DNA from: Tubulanus polymorphus
Lineage: Eukaryota; Nemertea; Palaeonemertea; Tubulaniformes; Tubulanidae
NCBI RefSeq assembly: GCF_964204645.1
Contig: NC_134026.1
Location: 9,311,450 to 9,375,449 of the forward strand
Direction: 5' to 3'
Length of the DNA stretch: 64,000 nucleotides
In this document: one piece after another, positions 43,801 to 55,902 of the stretch
Numbering within the stretch: position 1 is the first letter of the stretch
Layout: each line of letters opens with the position of its first letter
Program-made: the position numbers and the translations under genes
Notes under the pieces: generated by a model
Seen by the model: only the letters and a program-made list of their open reading frames with translations
Told to the model about the DNA's origin: nothing
Databases searched by the model: none

Positions 43801-46800
43801 ATAATTACACGTCATATCCGGTGGGTACAAAATCAAGAACCAGATAGATATGTGGTTTATTTCCACAAGAAATTGCAACGAATTTTATATTTATAAAGGA
43901 TGTCCCTATGTCAGTGGTAAGTGCTCATCTAAAGCAAGGTTGCTTGTCGGGTATGAGACACATCCCTCACACGCATTCAAAACACAGATACTCATCAGGC
44001 ATGCACGCATTCACACATTCAAATTTACAAAATTACAACTGGCGGGAAGGGGGGGAAATATGATTCCCTGATATATGATATAAATTTGCAGAATACATCA
44101 AATAGCATTATATAAGAGCATGGACTTTTGAGGAAAATATTCGACAAAGGTTGTTTCCAAGGGAAGAAATAAATCTAGAATAAAACGGGAATCGTTTTAT
44201 AGTGGGATAAGATAAGGTGGGATAACAAAGATGTTTGTTCGATACTTCTTGAAGAGTTCTTTTCGGGTATTTGTAGGAAACAATGACTTGTATTTCGATG
44301 AGATATAAAAGATTTTTCTATTCAATTTGAAATGGAATTTGAGTTATTTTCAAATTGTACATTTAACGTTTCATTTTAGTTCAAATTGAATACGTCATCA
44401 ATATTACGACACTGACAACTTGCATATTTTGGTATCAAGTTACACAGAAAACATCTGAAGTTTCGTAGAGGAGCCGTGTTAACCGGGTGTAGAACAAATA
44501 TAACGAGACGAGTAGTTCTACTGTTAACTAATTTTTTTGACGCACGAGCTTTCGCTACTAATGTGTAGAAGCTTCATCAGGTGAATGAGGCCTTTTTAAT
44601 AGCTTGGTTTACGGTGTAGACCTATAAAAATATCATTTCGGAGGAAATAAAAATTAACAAAAAAATCCCTCAGTGAGATGAAATCACTTTTTGAAGGAAG
44701 AGGGAACTGTCGATAGGGCAATTTGATCAAAAAATAACCTTGTGTTTTTCAATTTTTCATCATTCAAGCCAGGATTCTCATTCGGCGGAGGTGAAAACAA
44801 TTATTTTGCTCATATTTTCACTGGATTTTATGGTGGCTGATAAGTATGGTGGCTGATAAGGGCCATAGCGTAAATTCCTGGTATGTAAATGAGGGCGCCA
44901 AAACGAAAAACAAACGTCCAATTTTCTCTGAAAGTTCGGCCCCCCGCCAAAACAACGAAAAACGTCGAAATTTCTCTAAAAGTTCGTTTTGGCGCGCCAA
45001 AACAAAGATTATTTCGTTTTGACGCGGTTATTTCCGTTTTGGCGGCCCCGCCAAAACAAGCATTCAACCACAGTAAAATCATTTTTCAATTTGGCGCGTT
45101 GATCCTGTGTGTAATTTGCATAAATTTGCATATATAGAATTATTTTACGTGATTGAAAGTTCGTTTTGGCGCGGGCGCCAAAATGAAAGTTCGTTTTGGC
45201 GGGGGCGCCAAAATGAAAGTTCGTTCTGGCGGGGGCGCCAATACGGAATATTCTTTGTTTTGGCACGCAAAAACGAACTTTTAGAGAAACTTCGACGTTT
45301 TTCGTTGTTTTGGCGGGGGCGCCAAAACGGAATTTTCTTTGTTTTGGCGCGCCAAAACGAACTTTCAGAGAAAATTGGACGTTTTTTTCGTTTTGGCGTT
45401 CTGGCGTTCTGGCGCCCTCATTTACATACCAGGAATTTTATGCTATGGCCCTTATCAGCCACCATAGGATTTGTTCCACGGACGGAAATTTTTAAAAAGA
45501 TTTATTTTTATTTGACTTTCTTCAAATTTCGGGAGGCGGTTCCCGTAAACAAAGCTATTGAAAAAAGGCCTGATGAAGCTACCATATATTAGTAGCGATA
45601 GCCCGAACGTCGAATAAATTAATTAATCGTCTCGATGTAGAAAATATCTGAAAAAAATTGCCGTACCTCGTGGGTTAGAATAAAGCTGCTCGTTAAATGT
45701 AGTTACTGTTTGGTATATGCTCTCAAATTCTGGGTACTTCTCTCCAGGGTTTAATCGCCTTGGGATCAAATTGACGTATTTTACCTGTTGTGGACGCGTC
45801 CTCGCTGCAGTACCTTGTTTCAGGTACCAGATTCTGCAAGGAAATGCGGTACAAGTTTTAAATATTGAACGGACGAACTAGTCAACATAAATATCAGAGG
45901 CTGTTTAAGTAATTGTATACACCTCTTTTACATTTTTAGATATTTTGGATTCGCCCACACGATATATATTGCCTACCTACAGAGCCCGTTTTACAAACTG
46001 GGGTCTATTTAATAGTGGCGTTAACTCAACCACTGGGTTAGAACTAACGCTGTTTTGTAAAACTGGCCCCTCGGGTCCGTGACACTACATAATGCAATCA
46101 TCATTTCCTGTGACAACGAAATCATCATTGTTACAAATTTCGTTTTTAGCATCGGGTAGAATGATGGATGCAAATTATTATCTTTTCTTCTTTAATAACT
46201 CTGGACATATCCCGGTTATCCGTGATATCCAGGAACGTAAATACCTTCTTAAAAATGCCATTGTTTATTGGTTCACTACATAAAAACGGCATATCGTTAG
46301 CCGAGTTTTTACGAAGAAGCTTTTACAGGAACAATTGACGTCAAGACGAAACTAAGAATATCTCTTTCATTAAATGCAACTCAGACGAAAATATACGTAT
46401 ATGTCACAATATCCAAGTCCTCGTCATTCTTACCGTAATCCATGCACATATATACTGCATTCGGTGGCCCGATAAAACATGGTGCCATTCTGAATATCAT
46501 TCAAAGATCCGACCTTTTTCTCGACCGATTCCACGTTTTTGATGACGATATCTTCGCGGCGGGAGAGAAATTCATTCGCGCGTTCAATCAAAACACTGCA
46601 ATTGAACATGAAGATTTCGTTCCCGGTACATATATATATATATATATTGACACATCTCGAATAATGAGCCCGGGGCCCGTGTTGTTTATCCTCGAGAATG
46701 CCACAGAATATATGTAAATAGTGTTCCACTTGCAAATTTCATTCAAGATGACTTGAAAAATGGCATTCTATTTGCAACTGGAGTACACTAAAACACATTT

Positions 46801-47117
46801 CCAAAGCATAGTCAAAGGAGCTTTACATAAATAAACAGCTGCAAAGTCTGTGTGTTTATTAGTAAAGCCCACACATTATGAAGGCTACATAAAAATATAT
46901 ATAACTTTATTGATTAACTGCAATTAGATACCTACTCGAATTTTTCAAATTTCATCCGCTTGATTTTTGTTTCGTCGGGATTGATTAAACTCGGCCAAAA
47001 GTCAACGTACGCTAAACTCGGCCGTTCTTGCATTATAGATTCATACGACGGGGGAGGTGTCAAGGGGCGTTCAGCATGTTGCTCACTCGATGGTGGTTCG
47101 ACCGCAGCAGCAGCCAT
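40833..47117 (-). CDS. Gene A: PPxY-motif protein with four internal repeats (unnamed family)
   Basis: Nine coding exons read 5'->3': 47,117-46,936; 46,595-46,434; 45,833-45,667; 43,785-43,612; 43,037-42,877; 42,324-42,267; 42,077-41,832; 41,628-41,484; 40,932-40,833. They sum to 1395 nt, 464 residues plus stop, with intron phases 2,2,1,1,0,1,1,2. The start has a good context (AAAGATGG), with a 5'-UTR acceptor just upstream. The N-terminus carries PPPSYESI (a PPxY WW-domain ligand). Four repeats follow, each with Y-x-x-x-x-P...PGE, an F-x-x-[LIMV] helix ending in W/F-L, a strand like IVIKNVESVEKKV, and a final [GF]LR or IR. Exon 5 adds an acidic insert (DHDDDFYDDFDD) and the C-terminus ends GYDDDDDCTIL. 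Intron 7 appears to use a GC donor (ACAG|GCGAGT). No signal peptide or membrane segment: probably cytosolic. Gene B is its paralogue. Function unknown. Confidence 0.85.
43075..43320 (-). repeat. Dispersed repeat, copy 2 (intron 4 of gene A)
   Basis: Inverted relative to 2880-3070. It contains CAATCAGTCGCTTGCAGTTTCAG, AATTTCCAATTACGTACTTC and TACTTTGATTTCC-AATTCGAAATCAAACCC, in the same order as the reverse complement of copy 1. Confidence 0.55.
44480..45645. mobile_element. Nested foldback element (intron 3 of gene A)
   Basis: The outer inverted repeats are at about 44,495-44,640 and 45,515-45,645. They share, in opposite orientation, CGAGACGA, GCTACTAAT, AGCTTCATCAGG, AGGCCTTTTT-AATAGCTT and GTTTACGG. 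Inside lies a second symmetric unit, 44,845-45,466. There is no transposase; this is a non-autonomous foldback DNA element inserted in a gene A intron, opposite no exon. Intron 3 here is about 1.8 kb, against about 0.6 kb for the same intron in gene B. Confidence 0.7.
44845..45466. mobile_element. MITE-like inner element with long terminal inverted repeats
   Basis: Starts TATGGTGGCTGATAAGGGCC and ends with the reverse complement, GGCCCTTATCAGCCACCATA. Symmetry continues inwards through ATAGC, ATTCCTGGTATGTAAATGAG, GGCGCCAAAACG and beyond, so the element can fold on itself over much of its 622 bp. The ends are TA, the usual target of Tc1/mariner-type MITEs. The left end is preceded by an extra 16-bp copy of its own terminus (44,829-44,844). 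The centre has three tandem 31-bp units with GAAAGTTCGTTTTGGCG and GGGGCGCCAAAA (about 45,155-45,245). ORFs inside it are artefacts of the repeated GGCGCC sequence. Confidence 0.8.
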
Positions 47118-47139
47118 CTTTGAGATTTCGAACTAACGA

Positions 47140-47160
47140 ACAACTGGGAATTTGAAAAAA
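47140..47160 (-). promoter_or_regulatory. 5'-UTR splice acceptor of gene A
   Basis: On the minus strand a run of T followed by CAAATTCCCAG ends about 25 bases before the ATG at 47,117. A similar arrangement precedes the gene B ATG (T-run and AG at about 55,916). It indicates an untranslated first exon further upstream; that exon was not located for gene A. Confidence 0.5.
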
Positions 47161-47324
47161 AAAACATTCACGAATAGTGTGTAGTGTTGCCGTATTGGTA
47201 ACTAGATGGAAGATGAGACAGGCAAGGTCGTTTGGTCTTACAACCGATTTTATATTGGGATAGGCTTTAACTAATCACCCAACTAATTTATAGGGGTGTC
47301 TTGTTTTTCATTTTGATTCTGTAT

Positions 47325-47938
47325 GAATAAGAGAAACATCGCATGGAAGATGGTCAGAAATTGTATTACGGAACTATTACGATCGAACTCAACGATATCA
47401 TATTTATGACGCTTTCGAGTCCAGGATAGAACTCACAAAATGCAACACTCGTAATGACAACATTATTAATGGCAACAATTTTAGTTCTGTTCATCTAAAC
47501 ACTGCATCTGATATTCTAACAGATGCAATGTCGATAGAAAATTAAAGCTCGAGACGACCACCAAAAACGATGTTAAAATGTCTGACTTACCCGGTGTACT
47601 ATCAACTTCACTGTAACCTGCTAAAACATGTCAATAATGGTTGCCATGGACTTCAAATGGAAAATTTACCAGATCGAAACGTAACAGTTCATCCATATAT
47701 ACGTCAGTTTCCAAAGATAGATGAAAATTGGGCGTGGAACGAAATAGAGATTGATCGCTCAATTTTCCTATATTCCAGATCAGTTGAAAGGTGTACATGC
47801 GTTACATACCTAAATATAACGCGGCATTTTTCTGGTTTCAATTCTCTCCGAGATCTCGGACATTTACGTCGCGCTTTTAATAATAGTTTTTGGTTATATC
47901 GATTTCTTCGCCCCACATTGCGAGGAAAACGTAGTTAG
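47325..47938 (+). other. Unrecognised plus-strand ORF with one stop
   Basis: One plus-strand frame is open from about 47,325 to 47,938 apart from a TAA at about 47,543-47,545. The downstream part has a 122-codon ORF from ATG 47,570 with peptides such as QFPKIDENWAWNEIEIDRS and two or three N-x-S/T sites. That length without stops is unusual for this AT-rich region, so it may be a decayed coding sequence or an exon. No family recognised. It lies opposite the likely promoter side of gene A. Confidence 0.25.
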
Positions 47939-50863
47939 GTTTGATACAATGAATACCTACGAGATCTTTCAACGCATTTTCGAAACCAGTGATTTTAGCT
48001 TATTCATTTATACGAACCTGATTTCAAAAACGGTGATGCATTGATTTACTTTTGGATATATATAGCCAAACTGGAAAGGGCTTTCAAAACATAAACAAAG
48101 GAAGAGAGATGTGACGCCTTCCTCAAGGGTTATCCGTTCGTTGAACCATTTTACAGCGACAATACCAGAAAGGTATTAGAGACATCTCCAAACAAACAAA
48201 CAAAAGATAACACAGTGAGACAGCGCTTGGGTGGAGTTTTCTGTTGTTTTTTTTTATTATCGACAACACCTGGCAGAGTTCATAGTATATCATAACAAAT
48301 AACAATAAAACACCGGTATATTTAAGTTTATATATAAATACAGTGAAAATCTGAAATATTGTATCACAATAAGTTATTGGCACACAAGTAGCGACCACTA
48401 ATATTTTTTTGGGATATTTTCTTTTATAAGGACCAGCCTATCAGAGTATATATTATTACTGTGTTATTATGTACATATAAATATTTTTTTTAAACTTTTC
48501 TTTCCATTTTTTTCGCCTATCACAAAATATATATAGTTAAAAATGGTGGAAAACCTAACACTGAATTTTTCACTATGGATAACATTCTAAAACGCAGACA
48601 CCATGTGAGAGAATAAAAAAAATTTAATTAAAGAATAAATGGATGAATTTTCATGTTTGTAATTTTACTCCAAATCCGAAATCATTTTGAAATTCGAAGT
48701 TGAATTGTTGCATCAGAATCCAAAATCCTTTCAATTCTCGGAGGGGAAAGAAAACCGAAAGGAGTTCGGATTCAATGAGCTTGAGAGATTTGCATAAGTT
48801 TAAGATATGATTTCTATCCCATTTTTTATGAATTTCTCCAAAAAGAGGTTAATTGGCTATATTTCCCAGATTTATTGAAGAAGGGCGATACACCCCTGCT
48901 TAAATCTAAATTACATTGCCACTAACACAATGAATTGGCCCAAAATTACGAAAAGAACTCTAGATATAATGAAATAAAATCTAACGACGACCGTAAGACA
49001 AGTCAATGTGTTTGATATACCTGACATCAAGATATTTTTAAAATCAGTTTGAATAACGAAAATTAAATCAAAACCATCCGCAACCGCACTTATAAAGATG
49101 CGCATCGTAGAATGCAGCTAAATTTAGCCTAGGCTAAACAGAAACTGTTTACGAGTGACAGCATCGCGATTGATTTTTCTAAATATACTCAGTTTTAGAC
49201 AAAATAACCTGAGGATGAGTGTATATAGAATATCATTTATATTCATAGAGATAATTCACGAGAAAAAAAAAATCACTAACACTAACGAAACCAGTCCTTA
49301 CAGTAAAAGTTTACACTATACTCCTACAATACAGATCGGTACCATAAATACAAACAACAAAATTGACTACGACGACCTTTACCATGCACCTAAACCTAAC
49401 TAACCAATTCCATGGATAAATTACCTTATCACCAACATCATCACTTATTTTGGCATCAAAACGAGTCACACTGGAAAATCGAATCAGTGTTTTCTCTTCT
49501 ACAATTGACTGGGTAGAGAAGAGTTTCAACTGGAACTGTTTAGTCCATACGTCATTTGGAAAATGAGGCATTCACGTATTTGTAAAGATGGAAAAATAAG
49601 AACGTTCCCATTAGGAGGTTTTGTGACTAGTCATACCAGTATATGTAGGAATGTCAGTAAATGTATGACAAAACTTAATTGAAACTTCCCTAACGAACTG
49701 AAACATGACACAGAACATGAATACATATGTATACACATAATATGAATACATTTATACATAAATACACTGCAAAAGGTCTTCTTTTAATATCGTAGATATG
49801 AACACAAAACATGTACATATATGAAGATGTATTTATCCAGGCAGTTTTAATTTCTGCCTATGTCTGACGGAAGTTATTCGTATTTCCCAAACAAAAAAAA
49901 AGAAGAAATTTTGAATTTTGTTTTTATATATGCGGAACACATTCTCTCTGTTGACAAATTCTCAAGTGAAAAAAAAAGAAGGAAAACCGAAGTAGATTCC
50001 ATCAGACATAGGTAAAAAACGGTTTTTGTTACATATGTTTACGCATAAAAACATAGCAAATATGCAGGAGGGAATATTCAATGATTGTCATACATACATT
50101 TCACACGAAGCTACTACAGTGTATTGGGCATTCAATTATACTGACTTGGCACTCTCAGTAGTAAAATACTGGATTAGAAATCACAAAATCAGTGGGAATT
50201 TCAAAGAATAAGAATCGAAGGTGGCTGCGTATCTACAGTAATACGTTATAATACTGTCCATCTGTACGCGTATAAATGCAACTGATGATTGCATTTCGTT
50301 TTCTTAAATAACTTCACCAAAAACAATGCTAGCATCACTATCCGCAAAATATCTTCACACACCTGTTCTTCTATTAGTGACTGCGATATATGAGGTAAAT
50401 AACGAGACATTTATAGTGATATTGATACTGATACGTGTACACATCTCTTGAAGTAAGTGCTTCATGGAATGTTAAATTTCACTCGACGTGTTATTTGCAT
50501 TAATAACTACAGGTATTTGCACGAAAAAGAACGGGAAATTTCATGTTTGATGAAAAAAAATAACATAGAAAGATAAATACATACAAACCCTATTGAAAAA
50601 TTTGCTTACAAATGCATAAGTGTTTGATCATACAAAATATAATGCACATTAAAACAACGTTTTCACGATATACGGTAATAGAAATAGATTATATGCCACT
50701 ACCTAGAATAGACTCCAAACCCTGAATAGCCTTTTTTCAAGATGATAAAGCCTGTGAAGTCGAGGCTCAAAGAGCTGAATGCTGTTGTTAAAGTTTTGAC
50801 AAGTAATATGATAAACAAAGCAAACACAGAAGTTTACACGAGTAGGTTCATGCATGTCATGGT
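47939..50863. other. Intergenic region between gene A and gene B
   Basis: About 2.9 kb, AT-rich, with no supportable gene. ORFs here (for example 48,123-48,398, 49,155-49,403, 49,311-49,571) lack motifs and conserved splice signals. A stretch with repeated ATACATATGTATACA-like motifs is at about 49,717-49,830. The 5' untranslated exon and promoter of gene A should lie near its left end. Confidence 0.4.
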
Positions 50864-53800
50864 TTATGAAACTTTGCATTTTTCACACTTGCTGGCGATT
50901 ATCGGCTGAGCTTCTAAATGCCATCCTTCGGGTGGTTCCCTTATGACACCATCGATATAAACTCTACAAAGATGAACGAGGTTTATTTTTAGGTGCAATA
51001 ATTAAAATTGAAATAATGAACGCGAGTCTTGCTAAATTGCATCATAATGATTAAATAACGGACAAAACAAATGAATCAATTCCATAAAGTTATATGATAT
51101 TGATAATTCTGCCATGATCTGCTTTCTGCAAAGGTCAAGTATTCTCATTTCTGCTATGAATAGTATACCCAGCATGTCAGATTAAGGACCACACCCAAGA
51201 TGTTTAAACAGCGTCAACTCCTTCCGACTTCTGATTAAAATCAATAACATTACATTCATGAACTAACACAGCCATGTTCACCTAAAGGTGTTACCGGAGT
51301 AGAGATCAAATCAAATTACTAACTTATCCTGATATTACCACAGTCGAATTCGGATAAATTAGAATTTATTTAGTTATATAATCCACCTGGTTTATGAGAT
51401 TATGTGGATTTCGATTCTACAGTTAATTGCAATGTCCAGATTAGATGAAAATTAGGATGAAGCACAAACCTAATGCAATACAGGCCATCAAGAGGTTGGA
51501 GATGACCGTTGTTATCTTTGGACCATTCACCAGAACTAACTGCAGTATCAGTAGCTTGCAAACCACAAGATTTAATCGATGATTCTCTAACAGGTCCAAA
51601 CATTTCGGCGCACACCACTTTTGATCCTGATGAAAAACAGATGATTTCATGAATGATAAATATATGCTCAATCAATATTGATAGATGTTCATCTAGCATT
51701 CGTTAACATGCTATGTAAGGCTATAACACCTTAGTCATTAAATGGATTTGGGTTTCAATCAAGCACCACCCATTACCCGGTATTTGCTTGCTGCCAAACT
51801 ATTGTTTTTCTAAGGCAAACATTAACAGCAATATAGATTACCAGTAGCTACGATCTATGCCTTGAAGTTATCACGCTACATCGCACGTAAGCTTTATCGG
51901 TAAAAACCTGTGTAGAAACAAATTGGAAAACAAAAGACTTACTAGTCGCGTGAAGCCACGCCAAAGCGTACGTGGCCACTTCGTGCAAAGACTGGTATTT
52001 TCCTTCATCTTCTGGAAGTGAACCAGGGATGAATGTCTTGCATGACAGAAATGGGGAGTTCAGAGGCAGTATTTTATCGGGACCGATCGGAATGACGTAC
52101 GCAACGCGAAGAAATGAAACACTCGGCAGATCTTCAACATTCATAGTGAATGGAACATCAGGCAACAGACGTGATCTTCTGTCTGGAATTAAATGCACAT
52201 ATATGTATCAAATACACGCTTTACCTGTTGCGAGAAAAGAATTTTCATTTGTTTCAGCATTTCTGTAATTCAATGACATCTAGCACCATTTTGAAAAATA
52301 TGGAAAAACAAAAAACTCTGATCAGTGTCAACTAGAGATAAATAAAAAAGGACCACCTGATGACAGCTGAAATTTTTTGGTTTCATGTCAATGAATCTTC
52401 AAAAATCCATCACATAAAATTCTATTGCGGGACCTTTTCATTTAGGCCTTTATGAACCTTTAGGTCCATAGTTACGATTTGACTCTGAGGGCTGAATAGA
52501 GTCAAATATAGATAAGAACTGTGAAGCCAGCCTCTGTTCGTGTCTGTATTTTACAAACATACACATGTGGCTGTATATAGATATCAACTGACTATTTCCA
52601 ATAACTTACCGAAAGCCTTTTCACGTGTCTTATCATACTGTGTCTTCAACGTCTGGACATTAGTTATCCTCAATGTCTACATAATTCGATAAAAATATGT
52701 TAATTCGCCTTACTAATTTGGATCAGGTTAGTCAAATCATAGTAGCGACTTCTGGCAGTGCTAGTAGAGTCCCATTCCTAAGACAGTACATTGAAAGCAC
52801 TGTCATTCCGTGAAGTAAGTACTATTGATTCATTGTTTTAGAAACACTTCATTGAAATAAGAGGCCAAATGTTCAAATTAATCAGTACTCAAGTTACATT
52901 ATTCCTACACATCTCAAAAATCGATAGTCCCTGCAAATCTCATTTAACACCAACCTCGCCTTCCTTTTTACTCCATATTCGTGCACTTTGAACCAGACTT
53001 GGAAATTCTGTGTAAACTGGTGATTTATCAAAGATAGACTGTTTGCTTGCCAGACGATCTGGGACAAAATCATGAAATCCTGAAAACGCCAAGGAGCAAT
53101 TCAACATCAATCTTAAAATAGTTAACAGTGCAGTTAACTATGCTATGAATAAGATATATTCTAGACTTCGTATCAACTAACTTACCGATAAGTTCTTTAA
53201 AAGTTGGTCCAACTTGGTAGAAAATGCGAAGGAATTGGAATGTGTGCTTATCGGGGCTATCAGCCCAACTGCATGTATCCCAATCGATATCACCATTGGT
53301 TTCTACCCACCATTGACCATCAACTTTGCACACAACGGTATCAATACTAACGATCTGGCCTGAAAATGTAGAACACTCATCAATTTCACATATGTATAGT
53401 AACCATGATATGATTCCTTAAAAAAATTATAAGTTCGTAATTGAATTCAATTCAATGTCAGTACAGGAGACATTGTCCTATCATGCCATAATATACATAC
53501 GTAGATTAATCTCAGAACGAAAATTCATCTAGTTTCTGAGAAATCTATTTACATTACAATACGCCTAGGAGGGAATTCAGACTAAGCAGCCATATATGTC
53601 GATAGACTGACTACTTCTACTACCACAGACAAATTGGAAAGTTGCTGAAACAATCTATTACATCAGATTTTGATTACCGGTAAAATAATGTTCAGAAAAT
53701 TGAAATATTCCATGGGCAAATTCAGAGGAGGTTCAGGGGTCTGGACCCTCCAAAATTTGTTCTTGTTTTTCATTTTTTCATCAAAAAATCTGAAAACAAG

Positions 53801-55902
53801 CTGAAACTAGGGTTAGGGTTTGCTGGTACCCCATTCAGCTAGTTAGAAATTTAATTCATTCCAAAGGTAAAACCAGCCACAGGGATCAGTTTTAACTTTA
53901 ACCCTTGGTATGACCTCAATCAATGTAACTATCAAATCATCATTCGAATTAAAAGTGTGACATCACTAACCATCTAATGGTTCCTTTTCAAGTCGAGCAT
54001 TTATGGTTTCCATGACACGATCCATTGTTTCAAATTGTGGACATTTATCTCCTGGATTGGTACGAATTGGGATGACATTCTTATATTCGATGCGAATCAC
54101 ATCTGTATCGGTATGAGGTCTCTCTTTAGCGAAGTACAACCTGTGAAATATAAATAATTCTTTTGCTGAGGGGACTGGTGGTGGGAGCATTTGAATCTTC
54201 AATGCTACGTTCAAACACTCCCACAGTACCAATAATACCTACCGTAGTTTTGTTAAGTTGCTTGCGCATGGAATAGTAGTTCAAATATTTCATGGAAAAA
54301 TTACTAGTAAGCTTACTACAGAGATATCAACTGGGGATGATGATAATTAGTTACTGATTTCTAGATATACTGTAGATCTTTTATACATACCTTCAAGAAT
54401 ACTGTGACTTATAAAACATATAATTCGAAATCTTTTCATCTCATATTCGCAAATTTCTAGGTTGAAATGCAAAATAATTTCTACAAATCACAAACCTTAA
54501 GCCTTTGATGTATGTTGCTCCATGTGGGCTTTTTTTGTAGTAAAGATTTCCATTATAGATGTCATCCAAGTTAGTCACTTTCTTTTCAACTGTTTCAACA
54601 TTCCGCAGAACAATATCCGATCTGTCAAGAAGCCACTTATTCGCTCTGTCAACTAACACTCTGATAAATAGAAAAAATGAATTTCACTATTCCGCCTAGT
54701 ATCCTCTTGATTTTGATCGATACCTGATTGAAATTTTCTCTCATGTACCAGATTAATTCCATCAGTCCCTAAAAATTTGGATTATCAAAAAATTTAGTCG
54801 CATTAAATGATTGGTTTAATCATTGGCTGAATCATTTGCAGACATTATCCAATATCAAAACCACGAAAAAATATTAGACCACGAAATTAAAAACAAAAGG
54901 CCAACATTTGACAGAAATTTAGTAACCAATTGGATTGAAACAGTATATTTTTAAATTCTTAATGCGTATATAGTTGAAGTGAATTAGTGATAACAATAAC
55001 AGATCTGTCAACGACTAATAATAGTACAGAGTAATGGTATAATTAGAATTAGAAGCAATTATCAAAATCAAAACGACCAAAAAAAACCCAAAACAGACAA
55101 CCCCCATATCGCTATTTCCAAATCTTAATGTAGAGGCTATCAAATTAGGCAGTAAACAAAAACAAACCACAATCAGTTGCTTGCCAGTTCAGGCTGGTTG
55201 GAAGATTGTTCATACAAACCAAAAAATGGAAACAAAATTTTCAATAGGCAAATGTACTTTCATTTAAACCATTAAAAATATCTATGTATATTTGACTGAA
55301 CATCTAACTATATCTACACTTCGATTTCCGATTTCAAAATCAATTCTCATTTTCTTTCGCCACGAGTGAGTTGCGTTTGTAAGTACACCAAATAACTGTA
55401 TAGAATTCAAGTCGATCAAATAGATAGAGGAAAATGATTCTCATTCCTAGATCAAAATCAAAATATTGATTGACACATTCTGGACTCTCTAAAGAACCAT
55501 CGTCAGCATTTCCAGTTTCAACGTGGATATAGTGACTACGAACAATCTCAGCGCCGGTGAACTTATCATGAGAAACAGGCGTTTTAAAAATGTTAATTAT
55601 CATCATCATTATTATCATTATCATTCAAGGCGACACCAAAACCTATACTTTTGGCCTACACCAAAAACGTACCCAAACTTATCGAATGGAGCTCTCTTGA
55701 TCGACGATTCACCTGGTTCGAGACAGTAAGGCCAAAAATCGATGTACGAAAGAATGGCTGATGGCTCGATTATAGAATCATACGAGGGCGGCGGTTCCTT
55801 GTAGCAATCCGAGAAATTGGCGTCATCCGTGTATTCTTTAAACGCCAACTCATCTTCGCCGATTATACTGATAGTGTATTTATCGAAGTCAGCCCACGAC
55901 AT
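50864..55902 (-). CDS. Gene B: PPxY-motif protein with four internal repeats (paralogue of gene A)
   Basis: Nine coding exons read 5'->3': 55,902-55,673; 54,660-54,496; 54,140-53,971; 53,359-53,186; 53,079-52,955; 52,676-52,610; 52,182-51,943; 51,626-51,470; 50,963-50,864. They total 1428 nt, 475 residues plus stop, with the same phases as gene A (2,2,1,1,0,1,1,2). The N-terminus carries an acidic stretch and PPPSYDSI (PPxY). Repeat landmarks: ANKWLLDRSDIVLRNVETV then YIKGLRLYFAK; FETMDRVMETINARL then IVSIDTVVCKV and FLRIFYQ; SLVQSARIW then RITNVQTL and FLRVAYV; SLHEVATYALAWLHA then SKVVCAEMF and CIRVYIDG. The WDTCSW motif in exon 4 is identical to gene A. The donor of intron 5 is weak (GAG|GTTGGT). 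It lacks gene A's acidic insert and Asp-rich tail. No signal peptide or membrane segment. I know no named domain for this repeat. Confidence 0.87.
55150..55345 (-). repeat. Dispersed repeat, copy 3 (intron 1 of gene B)
   Basis: In the same orientation as 43,075-43,320 and inverted relative to 2880-3070. It contains CAATCAGTTGCTTGCCAGTTCAGGC, TGGTTGGAAGATTGTTC and CTTCGATTTCCGATTTCAAAATCAA. Confidence 0.55.

Noticed and set aside
44828-45592. ORFs rich in repeated FWRG / GAPKR peptides, including a 161-codon one
   Set aside because: They come from the palindromic MITE-like element (GGCGCCAAAACG repeats), read on both strands.
51848-51910. Possible extra exon of gene B after a CTACACAG acceptor
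   Set aside because: In the phase required by exon 7 it hits a stop after four codons; skipping it gives a perfect junction to exon 8.
53805-53822. Interstitial telomere-like CTAGGGTTAGGGTTTG
   Set aside because: Only two TTAGGG units; expected by chance.
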